DNA of 64,000 nucleotides from Mycobacterium dioxanotrophicus (GCF_002157835.1 NZ_CP020809.1:868001-932000), one strand, 5' to 3'; shown: positions 27,758 to 38,974, counted from the first letter of the stretch. Numbers and translations are program-made. Notes: generated from the letters alone by a model not told the origin.

Positions 27758-28876
27758 CTAGGCCAGCCGGTCGGCGATCGTCGACTCGGCCAGCAGGGAG
27801 AGCCCTTCTCTTATGTGCCGGGCCCACATGGACCCGATGCCTTCGACCGACTGCAGGTCGTCGGCGCTGGCGGCCAGCAACCCCTGCAGCGAGCCGAACG
27901 AGCGGACCAGTAGGTCGACGTGGGCGAACTGCAGTCGCGGGATGCCTGCCATGGCGCGGTATCCCCGGGAGCTCATCGCCGAGTCCTGTGCCTCGGCCGT
28001 CGTGGGATAGCCGAAGACCCGCGCCAGCGTGGTGAAGTCGAGCAGCTCGTTGTCGGTGAGCGCGTCCAGATCTTCGAGGGTGGCGCTGACCTGCGCCGCC
28101 GTCGGGGGTTCGGGGTTGGCGTGATAGTCCCGCACGATCAGTTCGCGGGCCGTTTCGTTGTCGCCGACGAGCTCGTCGAGCTGCAGTTTGAGCTGACGGC
28201 CGTCGGTGCCCAGTTCGACGACGTCGGCGTCGATCTCAAGGCTGATCCGGCGCACCATCTCCAGGCGCTGCACCACCGTCATGACGTCGCGCAGTGTCAC
28301 GAAGTCCTCGATCTCGGCGGTCGAGAGCTGCTTGCTCACCTCGTCGAGGCGGCCCTTGTAACGTTCCAGCGTGGCGACGGTCTGGTTGGCCCGCGACAGG
28401 ATGGTCGCCGAGTCGGGGACGACGTGCCGTTCCCCGGCCACGTAGACCGTCACGATGCTCATCGAGTGGCTCACCGAAACCACGGGGTAGCCGGTCTGGA
28501 TCGCGGTGCGCTCGGCCGAACGGTGCCGTGTGCCGGACTCGTCGGTGGGGATCGACGGGTCGGGCACCAGCTGCACGTTGGCCCGCAGGATGTGGTTGGC
28601 GTCGCTGGACAGCACGACCGCGCCGTCCATCTTGGACAGCTCACGCAGCCGGGTCGGTGCGTAGCGGATGTCGAGCTCGAAACCGCCGTCACAGATGGCC
28701 TCGACGCTCTCGTCGTAGCCGAGCACGATCAGCGCACCCGTCCTGCCGCGCAGGATGCGTTCCAGCCCGTCGCGCAGCGGGGTCCCTGGTGCCAACCGGC
28801 CCAAGGTCTCGCGCAGCGTCGGACGGGCCAGGTGCACGACGTTGCGGCCGGCTCTGCCACCGGTCTTAACGGCCAT
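27758..28876 (-). CDS. disA: Diadenylate cyclase DisA
   Basis: 372 residues. Makes the second messenger c-di-AMP from two ATP and scans DNA for damage. N-terminal DAC domain with the catalytic DGA (84-86) and RHR (117-119, [10 protein letters not shown]) motifs, a central helical spine (about 145-285), and a C-terminal helix-hairpin-helix DNA-binding domain ([19 protein letters not shown]). Lies 8 bp downstream of radA on the same strand; in M. smegmatis RadA has been reported to bind DisA and inhibit c-di-AMP synthesis, and the gene pairing fits that. Confidence 0.97.
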   Translation of the reverse strand: MAVKTGGRAGRNVVHLARPTLRETLGRLAPGTPLRDGLERILRGRTGALIVLGYDESVEAICDGGFELDIRYAPTRLRELSKMDGAVVLSSDANHILRANVQLVPDPSIPTDESGTRHRSAERTAIQTGYPVVSVSHSMSIVTVYVAGERHVVPDSATILSRANQTVATLERYKGRLDEVSKQLSTAEIEDFVTLRDVMTVVQRLEMVRRISLEIDADVVELGTDGRQLKLQLDELVGDNETARELIVRDYHANPEPPTAAQVSATLEDLDALTDNELLDFTTLARVFGYPTTAEAQDSAMSSRGYRAMAGIPRLQFAHVDLLVRSFGSLQGLLAASADDLQSVEGIGSMWARHIREGLSLLAESTIADRLA

Positions 28877-28884
28877 CGGTCCTC

Positions 28885-30279
28885 CTAGGATCGGCCGTTA
28901 TTCTCCGCGATCTCCCGGACCGCCCGCAATGCGGTTGCGATGTTGTCGGACGCGATGACCCGCATCCCGGCCGGTGTGTCGGTGATCCCAGGTGGCACCA
29001 CGGCGGTGTTGAAGCCCAGCCGGGCGGCTTCGGCCAGCCGGCGTTCCAGCCCGCTGACCCGGCGCAGGTCACCCGCCAGGCCCACCTCGCCGATGGCGAC
29101 GATGTCCATCGGCAACGGCAGCTGATAGCAGGACGACATGATGGCCAACGCGACCGCGAGATCCGCCGAAGGGTCGGTGAGCCGCATGCCGCCGACGGTC
29201 GCCACGTACAGGTCGCTGCGCGCCAGCGGCAGGCCGCTGTGCCGTTCCAGCACGGCGCTGATCATCGCGGCGCGCGCCGAATCGATGCCGCTGACGGTCC
29301 GTCGTGCCGGCGCGTCCGTCGGGTTCCACAGTGCCTGCACCTCACCGATCATCGGGCGCTTGCCGTCGAGCGTGACGGTCACGGCGGTGCCTGCGACGGG
29401 TGCCGTGCGCTGGTCGAGGAACAGTCCGGACGGATCGCTGACGCATTCAATTCCGTTGTCGTGCATCAGGAAACAGCCGACCTCATCGGCGGCGCCGAAC
29501 CGGTTCTTGACCCCGCGCACCATCCGTAGCGACGACGCGCGGTCACCCTCGAAGTGCAGCACCACGTCGACCAGATGCTCCAGTGAGCGCGGCCCTGCGA
29601 TGGCGCCGTCCTTGGTGACGTGGCCGACCAGGATGAGTGCCACCGAATGGCCTTGGGCGGTGGACTTCGCGTAGCCCGTCAGCGCGGTGGTCACCGCACG
29701 CACCTGTGTCACGCCGCCGGTCACGCCGTCCGCCTCGGTGGTGGACATGGTCTGCACCGAGTCGACGATGACGAGGCTGGGGCGTACCTGGTCGATATGG
29801 CCCAACGCGATCTGCAGATCGGACTCGGATGCCAGGTACATCTCGTCGTGGGTGCAGCCGGTGCGCTCGGCCCGCAGCCGGATCTGCCCGGCGGATTCCT
29901 CGCCGGACACGTAGAGCACCCGGCGGCCTTCGTGTGCCCAGCGGTTGGCGACCTCGAGCAGCAGCGTGGACTTGCCGACGCCAGGGTCACCGGCGAGCAG
30001 TGTCACCGATCCCGCGACGAGACCGCCGCCGAGTACCCGGTCGAGCTCGCTGACCCCGGTGGGGCAGTGCCGTGTCGCGCCCGGGTCGATGGCGGTGATC
30101 GGAACGGCGGGGGAGGCCGGGGCTACCGACCGGCGGGCCGCGCCGCCGATCGCGGACAGCGTGGCCACCTCGTCGACGGTGCCCCACGTGCCGCAGTTCG
30201 CACAGCGTCCCACCCATTTCGGGGTGACATGCGCGCATTCCGAGCACCGGTATTGCGAACGTGCTTTCGAACCGGCCAC
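28885..30279 (-). CDS. radA: DNA repair protein RadA/Sms
   Basis: 464 residues. N-terminal zinc finger Cys12, Cys15, Cys26, Cys29 ([20 protein letters not shown]), RecA-like ATPase with Walker [10 protein letters not shown], the RadA-specific KNRFG motif ([13 protein letters not shown]), and a C-terminal Lon-type domain. It is a helicase acting in recombination branch migration. GTG start at 30279 ([10 protein letters not shown]). Probably the first gene of a radA-disA operon. Confidence 0.95.
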   Translation of the reverse strand: MAGSKARSQYRCSECAHVTPKWVGRCANCGTWGTVDEVATLSAIGGAARRSVAPASPAVPITAIDPGATRHCPTGVSELDRVLGGGLVAGSVTLLAGDPGVGKSTLLLEVANRWAHEGRRVLYVSGEESAGQIRLRAERTGCTHDEMYLASESDLQIALGHIDQVRPSLVIVDSVQTMSTTEADGVTGGVTQVRAVTTALTGYAKSTAQGHSVALILVGHVTKDGAIAGPRSLEHLVDVVLHFEGDRASSLRMVRGVKNRFGAADEVGCFLMHDNGIECVSDPSGLFLDQRTAPVAGTAVTVTLDGKRPMIGEVQALWNPTDAPARRTVSGIDSARAAMISAVLERHSGLPLARSDLYVATVGGMRLTDPSADLAVALAIMSSCYQLPLPMDIVAIGEVGLAGDLRRVSGLERRLAEAARLGFNTAVVPPGITDTPAGMRVIASDNIATALRAVREIAENNGRS

Positions 30280-30333
30280 GCCGTGACCCTAGCGGCTGTC
30301 ACCGACATCCATCGGCAACAGCACGGCGAAAAC

Positions 30334-30924
30334 CTAGTGGTGTCCGCCTGATTCGGCGGAGCCGCCCTCGGCCTGGTCCGAATCGCCGGTCTTGTCGCGG
30401 CGCGGTGCGTCGCCCGCCGAGATCGGGACGGCCACGGTGGTCTGGCCGTTCTCGAAGTTGAACGTGAAGTTGTACAGCAGGCCATTGCTGATCTGCTTGG
30501 TCAGCGTCACCTTGGCGGTGACGGCGTCGGCAGCCTCGACCTTCTCCAGCGGCGCGATCTGCCCGTCGGGCTCACCGACAACCAGCACGCCGTTGGCGGG
30601 CACCGTGGTGTCACCGGTCAGCGCCACGTCACCGATGTCGGAGGTGATCGACTTCAGCTTGTTGTTCACGTCGGCCGAGGTGTTGGCGGCGACGAACAGC
30701 AACTCGGCGGGAGATCCCGGCTGCACATAGTCGGTGTCCTGCGGGGCCCGCAGGTGGACGTTGCGCAGCGAGACCGGTCCGGCCTGGGCGTTGACGCCGT
30801 TGACCGCGGGCTCCTGGGTGGACGTCTGGGAGACCTGGCCGGCGCCACATCCGGTGAGTGCGACTGCGGCGGCCAGGCCGCACGCGGCCATGCCGACCGA
30901 GGCGCGCAATGTGAAGCGGTTCAC
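30334..30924 (-). CDS. lpqE: LpqE-like lipoprotein
   Basis: 196 residues. Lipoprotein signal ending [10 protein letters not shown]. The mature part ([51 protein letters not shown]) resembles the beta-sandwich copper-binding-like lipoproteins, and the C-terminus ends in Glu/Gly/His ([11 protein letters not shown]), so weak metal binding is conceivable. I recognise it as the LpqE counterpart from its sequence and from its place between radA and carD. Separated from divergent carD by a 239-bp gap that holds both promoters. Confidence 0.8.
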   Translation of the reverse strand: MNRFTLRASVGMAACGLAAAVALTGCGAGQVSQTSTQEPAVNGVNAQAGPVSLRNVHLRAPQDTDYVQPGSPAELLFVAANTSADVNNKLKSITSDIGDVALTGDTTVPANGVLVVGEPDGQIAPLEKVEAADAVTAKVTLTKQISNGLLYNFTFNFENGQTTVAVPISAGDAPRRDKTGDSDQAEGGSAESGGHH

Positions 30925-31131
30925 TCAAGCCTCCTGAATTGGGTCGCCCTACTTCGACTATGCAGAGTAGTAGGTCGGGGTTGCGGGCGGAACGGCGAGG
31001 GTTGAGATCGGCCGAATCGGGTGTGGCAGCGGCTGTTTGGTTGCACGATTTCGTCACCCTGTCAACCCCTACTCTTCACCTGCGGTGCCCCTGACCTGCA
31101 CTGTTGATCGGCGTGTAAGCAAGGCCCGTGT

Positions 31132-31137
31132 TAGGAT
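31132..31137 (+). promoter_or_regulatory. Candidate -10 element of carD
   Basis: taggat lies 26 bases before the carD ATG and fits the mycobacterial SigA-type TANNNT. No convincing -35 hexamer at normal spacing was seen. A G-rich purine stretch (31139-31152) between it and the ATG can serve as the ribosome binding site. Confidence 0.35.
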
Positions 31138-31139
31138 AG

Positions 31140-31652
<513 letters not shown>

Positions 31653-31658
31653 CGCGTA

Positions 31659-32336
31659 GTGACAACGGTAGCGGTCGTCCCGGCCGCCGGCTCGGGTGAG
31701 CGGCTGGGTGCGGGTAGGCCGAAAGCCTTCGTGAAATTGGCCGGTAGGCCGCTGCTGGAACACGCTCTCGACGGTTTGCGTGCGTCGGGGGTCATCGACG
31801 CTGTCGTTGTCGCGGTGCCGCCCGCGCTGACCGATGAGGCCAAGCTGATCTTCGGTGCAGCGGCCGAGATCGTGGCGGGCGGTGCCGACCGTACCGAGTC
31901 GGTCCGGCTGGCCCTGCAGGCGGTGGGTGACGCGGAATTCGTATTGGTCCATGACGCGGCCAGGGCGCTGACTCCGGCTGCGCTGATCGTCCGTGTCGTG
32001 CGGGCTCTCGAGGCTGGGCACAGTGCCGTCGTCCCGGGCCTGCCGCTGGCCGACACCATCAAGGCGGTCGACGCCAACGGTGCGGTGCTCGGGACGCCGG
32101 AACGGGCCGGGCTGCGAGCCGTCCAGACACCTCAGGGCTTCCATGTCGACGTGCTGCGGCGCGCGTATCAGCGTGCGGGGTCCGGGGTGGTCACCGACGA
32201 CGCCTCGCTCGTCGAGCAGAGCGGTACGCCAGTACAGGTCGTCGATGGCGACCCGATGGCATTCAAGATCACCACTCCCATGGATCTGCTGCTCGCCGAG
32301 GCCGCGCTGGCGCGCGGCGGGTCGGGCGCCTCGTGA
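31659..32336 (+). CDS. ispD: 2-C-methyl-D-erythritol 4-phosphate cytidylyltransferase
   Basis: 225 residues. Third step of the MEP isoprenoid pathway: CTP plus MEP to CDP-ME. N-terminal glycine-rich nucleotide loop [51 protein letters not shown] and [14 protein letters not shown] are family motifs. GTG 31659 lies 6 bp after carD. The 3' end overlaps ispF by 4 bases, so IspD and IspF are translationally coupled. Confidence 0.96.
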   Translation: MTTVAVVPAAGSGERLGAGRPKAFVKLAGRPLLEHALDGLRASGVIDAVVVAVPPALTDEAKLIFGAAAEIVAGGADRTESVRLALQAVGDAEFVLVHDAARALTPAALIVRVVRALEAGHSAVVPGLPLADTIKAVDANGAVLGTPERAGLRAVQTPQGFHVDVLRRAYQRAGSGVVTDDASLVEQSGTPVQVVDGDPMAFKITTPMDLLLAEAALARGGSGAS

Positions 32337-32809
32337 CGATTCCACGGATCGGTCTGGGTACCGACGTGCATCCTGTCGAGTCCGGACGGCCCTGCTGGCT
32401 GCTGGGGCTGCTTTTCGACGGCGCCGACGGCTGCGCCGGGCACTCCGACGGCGACGTCGCGGCACACGCGTTGTGTGACGCGCTGCTGAGCGCCGCCGGT
32501 CTCGGCGATATCGGCGGTGTATTCGGCACCGACCAACCGCAGTGGCGCGGTGTCAGCGGCGCGGACATGCTTCGGCACGTTCGCGGTTTGCTGGCCGAGG
32601 CCGGGTTCACGGTGGGCAATGCGGCCGTCCAGGTCATCGGCAACCGGCCCAAGATCGGGCCTCGCCGCGACGAGGCTCAGCGCCTGCTGGGAGAGCTGGT
32701 GGGGGCACCGGTGTCGGTCTCGGCGACAACCACCGACGGTCTCGGACTGACCGGCCGCGGCGAGGGATTGGCGGCCATTGCCACCGCGTTGGTGGTCAAG
32801 GCCGATTAG
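32333..32809 (+). CDS. ispF: 2-C-methyl-D-erythritol 2,4-cyclodiphosphate synthase
   Basis: 158 residues, standard length. Converts CDP-ME 2-phosphate to MEcPP. Metal ligands: GTDVHPVE (Asp, His) near the start and the second His in [19 protein letters not shown]; family block [13 protein letters not shown] and the terminal [22 protein letters not shown] start at 32333 overlapping ispD. The gap to cysS is 19 bp. Confidence 0.96.
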   Translation: MTIPRIGLGTDVHPVESGRPCWLLGLLFDGADGCAGHSDGDVAAHALCDALLSAAGLGDIGGVFGTDQPQWRGVSGADMLRHVRGLLAEAGFTVGNAAVQVIGNRPKIGPRRDEAQRLLGELVGAPVSVSATTTDGLGLTGRGEGLAAIATALVVKAD

Positions 32810-32828
32810 GCCGGTAAGCTGGCCGGTC

Positions 32829-34235
32829 GTGACTGATCGTGCCGGACTGCGGCTGTACGACACCATGGCTGGTGCCGTACGTGATTTCGTGCCGTTGCGC
32901 CCAGGGCACGCCTCCATCTACCTGTGCGGTGCCACGGTGCAGGGCCTGCCGCACATCGGGCACGTCCGCAGCGGCGTCGCCTTCGACGTGCTGCGCCGCT
33001 GGCTGACCGCCAACGGCTACGACGTCGCCTTCATCCGCAACGTCACCGACATCGACGACAAGATCCTCAACAAGGCCGCCGACGCAGGCCGGCCGTGGTG
33101 GGAATGGGCCGCGACGTTCGAGCGGGCCTTCGCCGCCGCCTACGACGCGCTGGGGGTGCTGCCGCCGTCGGCCGAGCCGCGGGCCACCGGACACATCACG
33201 CAGATGGTCGAACTCATCGAGCGGTTGGTCGACAAGGGCCACGCCTATGCCGCCGACGGCGACGTGTATTTCGACGTGCTGAGCCTGCCGGACTACGGCA
33301 AGCTGTCCGGCCACCGCATCGACGACGTCCATCAGGGTGAGGGGGCCGCCACCGGCAAGCGCGATCAGCGTGACTTCACGTTGTGGAAGGGTGCCAAACC
33401 CGGTGAGCCGTCCTGGCCGACCCCGTTCGGGCGGGGCCGCCCCGGCTGGCACACCGAGTGCGTCGCGATGTGCGAGGCCTATCTCGGCGCCGAGTTCGAC
33501 ATCCACGCCGGCGGCATGGATCTGGTGTTCCCGCACCACGAGAACGAGATCGCGCAGGCCAACGCCGCTGGTGACGGTTTCGCGCGGTACTGGCTGCACA
33601 ACGGCTGGGTCACCATGGGCGGCGAGAAGATGAGCAAGTCGCTCGGCAACGTCCTGTCGATTCCCGCTGTGCTGCAACGGGTTCGGGCCGCCGAGCTGCG
33701 TTACTACCTGGGTAGCGCGCACTACCGGTCCATGCTCGAATTCTCCGAGACGGCGCTGCAGGACGCGGTTAAGGCCTACTGCGGCATCGAGGATTTCCTG
33801 CACCGCGTGCACAACCGGGTCGGTGAGGTGACCGTCGGCGAGTGGACGCCGAAATTCGCCGCCGCGCTCGACGACGACCTTTCGGTGCCGATCGCGCTCG
33901 CCGAGGTGCACGCCGCGCGCGCCGAGGGCAACCGGGCGCTGGACACCGGCGACCACGACGGTGCGATGGCCCAGGCCCGGTCCATCCGGGCGATGACGGG
34001 CATCCTCGGTTGCGACCCGCTCGACGAACGCTGGGAGTCGCGCGACGAGACGTCGGCCGCGCTGGCCGCCGTCGACGTTCTGGTGCAGTGGGCTTTGACG
34101 AGCCGGACCGAGGCGCGTGAACGGCGGGACTGGGCCGCCGCCGACGCGATCCGGGATCGGTTGAAGGAGGCCGGTATCGAGGTCACCGATACCGCCGACG
34201 GACCCCAGTGGTCCTTGTTGAATGGGACGAAGTAA
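32829..34235 (+). CDS. cysS: Cysteinyl-tRNA synthetase
   Basis: 468 residues, class I. Zinc Cys in [18 protein letters not shown] with the HIGH motif, further zinc ligands Cys (HTECVAM) and His/Glu ([10 protein letters not shown]), and the KMSKS motif in [11 protein letters not shown]. The C-terminal anticodon-binding helices end [16 protein letters not shown] 32829 is used because homologues start at TDRA; a longer frame from 32778 overlaps ispF. The TAA stop is followed immediately by the ATG of an 10-residue minigene leading into the trmH-type gene. Confidence 0.96.
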   Translation: MTDRAGLRLYDTMAGAVRDFVPLRPGHASIYLCGATVQGLPHIGHVRSGVAFDVLRRWLTANGYDVAFIRNVTDIDDKILNKAADAGRPWWEWAATFERAFAAAYDALGVLPPSAEPRATGHITQMVELIERLVDKGHAYAADGDVYFDVLSLPDYGKLSGHRIDDVHQGEGAATGKRDQRDFTLWKGAKPGEPSWPTPFGRGRPGWHTECVAMCEAYLGAEFDIHAGGMDLVFPHHENEIAQANAAGDGFARYWLHNGWVTMGGEKMSKSLGNVLSIPAVLQRVRAAELRYYLGSAHYRSMLEFSETALQDAVKAYCGIEDFLHRVHNRVGEVTVGEWTPKFAAALDDDLSVPIALAEVHAARAEGNRALDTGDHDGAMAQARSIRAMTGILGCDPLDERWESRDETSAALAAVDVLVQWALTSRTEARERRDWAAADAIRDRLKEAGIEVTDTADGPQWSLLNGTK

Positions 34236-34268
34236 ATGGCGGGGCGAGCGAAGCGACGGGGCGAATAG
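34236..34268 (+). repeat. Intercistronic minigene linker between cysS and the rRNA methyltransferase gene
   Basis: ATG 34236 follows the cysS TAA with no gap and opens a 10-residue frame ([10 protein letters not shown]) that ends at TAG 34266-34268. The last G of that TAG is the first base of the GTG start (34268) of the next gene. The segment ggcgagcgaagcgacgggg is a basic-residue repeat of the kind found dispersed between mycobacterial genes. A ribosome could pass from cysS through the minigene to the next gene without leaving the mRNA. Confidence 0.7.
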
Positions 34269-35209
34269 TGGCGGGCAATTCACAGCGGCGCGGGGCCATC
34301 CGCAAGGCAGGCACCAAGAAGGGCCCGACCGTCGGGTCCGGCGGCGTGCGCAGGCGCGGCCTCGAGGGCCGCGGGGCGACGCCGCCCGCCCATATGCGGC
34401 CCAACCATCCGGCCGCCAAGAAGGCCGCGAAGGTGGCCCGCCAGCAGCAGGGCAGGCACAAGAAGACCGATGACACCGAATTGGTGCTCGGCCGCAACCC
34501 GGTCGTGGAATGCCTGCGCGCGAAAGTCCCTGCCACGGCACTGTTCATCGCGCTGGGCACCGAGGCCGACGAGCGGCTGACCGAGTCGGTGCAGATCGCC
34601 GCCGACCGCGGTATCTCGATCCTTGAGGTGCCGCGCACCGACCTGGACCGGATGAGTTCCAATGGGCTGCACCAGGGTCTGGCCCTGCAGGTGCCGCCGT
34701 ACCTCTACGCGCATCCCGACGATCTGCTGGCAACGGCCAAGGACGAGGGCTCGCCCGCCCTGCTGGTGGCGCTGGACAACATCTCCGACCCGCGCAACCT
34801 CGGCGCGATCGTGCGATCGGTGTCCGCGTTCGGAGGCCACGGTGTGGTGATTCCGCAGCGGCGCTCGGCGTCGGTGACGGCGGTGGCCTGGCGGACCAGC
34901 GCCGGTGCGGCGGCCCGGCTCAAGGTGGCCAGGGCCACGAATCTCACTCGCACCCTCACGAGTTGGGCCGATGCCGGCCTGCAGGTGGTGGGTCTGGATG
35001 CCGGTGGCGACACCACGCTGGACCAACTGGACGGCACCGGGCCGATGGTCGTGGTGGTGGGCTCCGAAGGTAAGGGTCTGTCCCGGTTGGTGCGGGAGAC
35101 CTGTGATGCGGTGGTGTCGATCCCGATGGCCGGCCCGACGGAATCGCTGAACGCTTCGGTGGCCGCCGGTGTGGTGCTGGCCGAGATCGCCCGCCAGCGC
35201 CGCGGCTGA
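34268..35209 (+). CDS. TrmH/SpoU-family 23S rRNA (guanosine-2'-O) methyltransferase (RlmB-like)
   Basis: 313 residues. Basic N-terminal extension (about 1-75, rich in Arg/Lys/Gly), substrate-binding domain starting [13 protein letters not shown], then the SPOUT knot: [23 protein letters not shown] (motif 1), [13 protein letters not shown] (motif 2) and [23 protein letters not shown] (motif 3). Probably methylates a ribose in 23S rRNA using SAM; the exact position cannot be told from sequence. GTG 34268 (VAGNSQRRG) aligns with the homologue start. Convergent with the phosphatase gene, 5 bp apart. Confidence 0.92.
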   Translation: MAGNSQRRGAIRKAGTKKGPTVGSGGVRRRGLEGRGATPPAHMRPNHPAAKKAAKVARQQQGRHKKTDDTELVLGRNPVVECLRAKVPATALFIALGTEADERLTESVQIAADRGISILEVPRTDLDRMSSNGLHQGLALQVPPYLYAHPDDLLATAKDEGSPALLVALDNISDPRNLGAIVRSVSAFGGHGVVIPQRRSASVTAVAWRTSAGAAARLKVARATNLTRTLTSWADAGLQVVGLDAGGDTTLDQLDGTGPMVVVVGSEGKGLSRLVRETCDAVVSIPMAGPTESLNASVAAGVVLAEIARQRRG

Positions 35210-35214
35210 TTCCG

Positions 35215-36747
35215 TCAGGCCCGGCGCGGTTTGCGCAGGCTGAACCGGTCCACCGGGGTCATCGTGCCCAGCGGGCCGGTTATTGCGAAATACGTTGCCT
35301 CGATTGAGGTTTCGCCACCCGGACGGCCCGGGTCGACGTCGAACATGACAAACCCGTACGGGTTGTCACGGTCCCGGAACGCCGACCACGCCGCCGGTTC
35401 CTCGACATAGCGCGGTGTCCGTTTCTTCAGCGCGGGGTCGACCCCGTCGACGCCCATGAGCACCTGGCAGCGGGGTTCGTCGAAGAGCATCCGGTTGGAC
35501 GGTATCGAGGTGCCGCCCCCGCCGATCACCAGATGCACTGTGCCGTGGTCGGATACCGCCGGGGTCAGGGTGTCGGTCGGCAGGGTGCCGCGGATCGGAT
35601 GCGTCCGTTCGTAGTGGTGTTCGTGCCCGCACACCACCAGATCCACGCCGTAGCGGTCGAACAGAGGCAGCCAATTCTGCCTGATGCCCAGATCGGCGCC
35701 GTTGGTCTTGTGGCCGGTCGACACGGCGGTCTGGTGCATGCACACCACCACCCAGTCGATGGCGGGATCGGTACTGGTGCGCTCCAATTCTCCTTCGAGC
35801 CAACGCCTCTGGGCGCCACCGGAATAGCCGTGCACGTAGGAGTTGCCGCCGTCCTGATAGCACACGTCGTCGTTGTTCAGACTGATCACCCGCACCGCGC
35901 CCGCGGTGAACGCGTACCACAGGCCACGCAGCTCGGCGTCGGAGCCGGAATCGGGCAGCGCGAAATAGGTTTGGTAGGCGCCGAACCCGATCGGGCCATT
36001 GCCCAGCTCGTTCTCGTGGTTGCCCGCCGCGGGCATCCACGGCCGGTGTCGAGCCGAGCGGGAGTTGTTGTCGAACCAGTCCGACCAGGTACGGATCCGG
36101 TTGCCGGAGAGGTTGGCGTAGCACAGGTCACCGTTGACGAGGTTGAACAGTGGCGCGGTCTGTTCGACGGCCGCGGTGATGTCGCCCGCGGCAGGTGAAC
36201 CACGGTTGTCGCTGCCGAACGCGTTGGCCACCATCGCGTCCAGCGTCGGGGTGGACTGATCACCGAAGCTCGTGAAACGCAACGCAGCTCGGCCCCGCGG
36301 CGCGGTGTGCACGCTACCCAGTTCAGGGCTTGCGCCGTCATGAACGGCGGCATAGACGTAATCGGTGTCGGGCAGCAACCCCGTCAGCCGCGCATGGTGC
36401 ACCCGGACTTCGGTGCCGGACTGCGCATCTCGGTAGGTGACGGTGTCGGCGGCGACGGTTTCCCCGAGGCCACCCGCGGGTGTGCCGAACGTGACCCGGG
36501 GATTGTTCACCGCGGCGGTCGTGTGCCATGACACGGCCACCTCGTTCGCGGCGTCGGCGCCGAACTGCAGGTGCACCCCGGACACCGGCGGTGCGCCGTT
36601 GCGGTCCGTGCGCGGCCACAAGTCCGGGCCGGTGGCCTTGGGCCGCAGCAGTTCGGTGGCCGCGCCGCCCGCCCCGGCGCCCAGCAGTGCGGTGGTGCCA
36701 CCCACCAGCAGAAGTTTGCGGCGGCTGACGCCGACGTTGTCGCTCAC
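35215..36747 (-). CDS. Exported purple acid phosphatase (metallophosphoesterase)
   Basis: 510 residues. Twin-arginine signal (SRRKLLLVGGTTALLGAGAG), a fibronectin-like N-terminal domain (about 55-150, VSGVHLQFGADAANEVAVSWHT) as in plant-type purple acid phosphatases, then the dinuclear-metal core: FTSFGDQS, VNGDLCYANL, AAGNHENELG, VVCMHQTAVS and CGHEHHYERTHP. Predicted to be folded with metal before Tat export and to release phosphate from organic esters outside the cell. ATG 36747. The upstream gap of 59 bp separates it from the ArsB-like gene on the same strand. Confidence 0.9.
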   Translation of the reverse strand: MSDNVGVSRRKLLLVGGTTALLGAGAGGAATELLRPKATGPDLWPRTDRNGAPPVSGVHLQFGADAANEVAVSWHTTAAVNNPRVTFGTPAGGLGETVAADTVTYRDAQSGTEVRVHHARLTGLLPDTDYVYAAVHDGASPELGSVHTAPRGRAALRFTSFGDQSTPTLDAMVANAFGSDNRGSPAAGDITAAVEQTAPLFNLVNGDLCYANLSGNRIRTWSDWFDNNSRSARHRPWMPAAGNHENELGNGPIGFGAYQTYFALPDSGSDAELRGLWYAFTAGAVRVISLNNDDVCYQDGGNSYVHGYSGGAQRRWLEGELERTSTDPAIDWVVVCMHQTAVSTGHKTNGADLGIRQNWLPLFDRYGVDLVVCGHEHHYERTHPIRGTLPTDTLTPAVSDHGTVHLVIGGGGTSIPSNRMLFDEPRCQVLMGVDGVDPALKKRTPRYVEEPAAWSAFRDRDNPYGFVMFDVDPGRPGGETSIEATYFAITGPLGTMTPVDRFSLRKPRRA

Positions 36748-36806
36748 CCCTGCCGTGCTACCGGGTCAACGCGAACAGCGCCGAACGTGCAGGTGAACGG
36801 TGTCGC

Positions 36807-38042
36807 TCAGAGCCCGACGACGCGCAGCCCGACCCACAGTCCGAGCACGGCGGCCACCAGTGTCAGCGGCACCGTGCACAAGCCGACCCGGCTGAACTCA
36901 CGGAACCGGGCGGTCAGGCCGTATTGATGCACCACATTGCGCCACAGCAGGTTCGACAGGGATCCGACATAGCTGAGGTTCGGCCCGACGTTGACGCCGA
37001 TCAGCACGGCCAGCACCGCGGCGGGCCCCGATGCCGCCACCAGTGGCAGCAGCACCAGTACGGCGGGCAGATTGTTGACCAGATTCGCCAGTATCGCCGC
37101 CACCGCCGCGAAGCCCAGCAGCGCGGGAAGCGAGTCGCCGACGGGCAGCAGTCCGGCCATGATGTCGCCGAGACCGTTGTGGACGACGGCGTCGACGACC
37201 ACACCGAGGCACAGCACGAACGCGAGGAACGGAACGTTGACAGCGCGGGCGATACTGCTCACCGTGCTGCGTCGCCGGGCCAGGCTGCGGACGCCGAGCA
37301 CGAGCGCGCCGGTCAGCGCGGCCCAGGCCGGGGACAGGTCGACCAACGAGGTGACCACGAAACCCGCCAGCGTCAAGCCCAGCACCGCGAGCACGAACAC
37401 CGGAACTTCGGGTGGTGGGGGCGTCACCTCGGCGGCCGGGCGGCTCAGCTCGTGACGGAAAAGCCAACGCAACACGACGAATTCGACGGCGATACCGGCC
37501 AGCCACGGCGCTGCCATGACGGCGCTGAACTGTGTGAAGGACAGTCCCGCCACGGCGAAGGCCAGCAGGTTGGTCAGGTTGGACACCGGAAACACCAGCG
37601 ACGCGGTGTTGGCCAGGTGTGCCGTGGCGTACGCGTGCGGGCGCGGCGTGATGTCCAGCGTGCGGGCCGTGGTCAGCACCACTGGGGTGAGCAGCACGAC
37701 GGTCGCGTCGAGGCTCAGCACTGCTGTGGTGGTGGCGCCTATGAGAAACACGCGGGTGAGCAGGCGGCGTGGATCGCCTCTGCTCGCGCGGGCCATGAGG
37801 GTGCCTGCCGCGTGGAACAGGCCTTCGTCGTCGCACAGATGTGCCAGTACCAGCACGGCGGCAAGAAAGCCGACCACGGGCAGGAGCCGGTTCACCTCGG
37901 CCAGGGCGTCGTGCGGCGAGATGACGCCGACCGCGATCAGCAGCCCGGCGGCCGGAACCGCCACGGCAGCCTCGGGCCAGCCTTCCGGCTTCGCGAGGGC
38001 GAACACCAGCACGACGGCCAGCAGCACCAGTACTAGGCCCAC
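36807..38042 (-). CDS. ArsB/SLC13-type ion permease
   Basis: About 411 residues with 10-12 TM segments. Paired repeats typical of the ArsB/NhaD (ion transporter) superfamily are visible: LSLDATVVLLTPVVLTTAR in the first half and LANLVNNLPAVLVLLPLVAAS in the second, plus LIGVNVGPNLSYVGSLSNLLW. These resemble arsenite/antimonite efflux pumps (ArsB), but no arsenic-specific residue is decisive and no arsR/arsC is nearby. The start is uncertain; GTG 38042 overlaps the upstream gene by 10 bp, implying coupling. Confidence 0.8.
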   Translation of the reverse strand: MGLVLVLLAVVLVFALAKPEGWPEAAVAVPAAGLLIAVGVISPHDALAEVNRLLPVVGFLAAVLVLAHLCDDEGLFHAAGTLMARASRGDPRRLLTRVFLIGATTTAVLSLDATVVLLTPVVLTTARTLDITPRPHAYATAHLANTASLVFPVSNLTNLLAFAVAGLSFTQFSAVMAAPWLAGIAVEFVVLRWLFRHELSRPAAEVTPPPPEVPVFVLAVLGLTLAGFVVTSLVDLSPAWAALTGALVLGVRSLARRRSTVSSIARAVNVPFLAFVLCLGVVVDAVVHNGLGDIMAGLLPVGDSLPALLGFAAVAAILANLVNNLPAVLVLLPLVAASGPAAVLAVLIGVNVGPNLSYVGSLSNLLWRNVVHQYGLTARFREFSRVGLCTVPLTLVAAVLGLWVGLRVVGL

Positions 38043-38953
38043 GGGTCTGCAGGCTCCCACAGCGTCGGCAGGTGCAGGCGGACGGCGTCGCGGGCGGCCA
38101 GCCGGGCCAGCACACGCATCGAGACGTCCAGATCGTCACCGGCATACGGCAACGCCCGCAACGGTTTGTGCAGGGGCCGGAAGAAATCGTCCCAGTGGAT
38201 CAGCACCACCCGACGGGCGCCGACAGCCTGTACGGTCTCGGCCCAATAGTCCAGCAGGTACCGCTCGGGTTGCAGCCCGAGTTGCCCGATACCGAGGTAG
38301 ACGACGTCGGCGCGTTGCCCGGCCAGCGCCCCGGGTATGGCGCCTGCGCTGCCGACGATCAGCATCCGGCGATCGGTGGCGCGGTGCCGCAGCAGTACCG
38401 ACCAGGCCTCGCCGCATTTGTAGGCCGATGCTTTCACCGGGGGTACGACCGGCTCGGTGATGGTGCCGGGGAACCGGTCGGGTGGGCAGTGTTCGGATTC
38501 GAACAGGGTGACGTCGAATGCGCCGAGCGGCAGCGGCCGGCCCGGGGTGGCGGTGACGACCCGATCGGGAGGCAGCCCGTGCCCGTGGCCGATCTGCGCT
38601 GCTGAGGATCCGCCGACCAGGGTGGCGCCGGTGCGGTCGGCCACCACCGCGGAATCCATGGCGTGGTCGAAATGGGTGTGCACGGGCAGCACCGCGTCGA
38701 GCCGGTTGACGCCGAGCCGGGCCAGGCAGCCGTCGATACGTGGCAGGGATGGTTCGAGCCGGCGCAGGCCGACGGTCAACAGCGGCGGGCGGGAGAAGAA
38801 CCCGTCGGTCAACACGGCCGACGACCCGTCCTGGACCAGCAGCGTCGTGACCCCGGCCCAGGTGACCCGCAGCGGGGACTGCGGCGTGGCCGGTGGGGCG
38901 TCGAAAAACCGCGCGTAATCGGCCAGGTCGGGCCTGCCGGGCTTGAGCCGCAT
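38033..38953 (-). CDS. Metallo-beta-lactamase-fold hydrolase
   Basis: 306 residues. Zinc motif H-x-H-x-D-H in VHTHFDHAMDSAVVAD; later ligands appear in FESEHCPPD and LIHWDDFFRPL. The NAPE-PLD/UlaG-like arrangement suggests a hydrolase acting on a phosphodiester or lactone; the substrate is unknown. The C-terminus is a dimer-like tail DAVRLHLPTLWEP. ATG 38953. It overlaps the downstream permease and is transcribed in the same direction as the rpmE2/COG0523 block, but the 21-bp gap does not prove that they share an operon. Confidence 0.82.
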   Translation of the reverse strand: MRLKPGRPDLADYARFFDAPPATPQSPLRVTWAGVTTLLVQDGSSAVLTDGFFSRPPLLTVGLRRLEPSLPRIDGCLARLGVNRLDAVLPVHTHFDHAMDSAVVADRTGATLVGGSSAAQIGHGHGLPPDRVVTATPGRPLPLGAFDVTLFESEHCPPDRFPGTITEPVVPPVKASAYKCGEAWSVLLRHRATDRRMLIVGSAGAIPGALAGQRADVVYLGIGQLGLQPERYLLDYWAETVQAVGARRVVLIHWDDFFRPLHKPLRALPYAGDDLDVSMRVLARLAARDAVRLHLPTLWEPADPWA

Positions 38954-38974
38954 GGTCCCACCCTATGGGGACCG

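Noticed and set aside
34245..34262. ggcgagcgaagcgacggg as part of an insertion sequence or REP array
   Set aside because: Only one copy here, with no transposase, inverted repeats or hairpin. It fits an intercistronic minigene linker better.
32796..34541. 581-codon minus-strand open frame opposite cysS
   Set aside because: Shadow frame; the plus strand has complete class I synthetase motifs.
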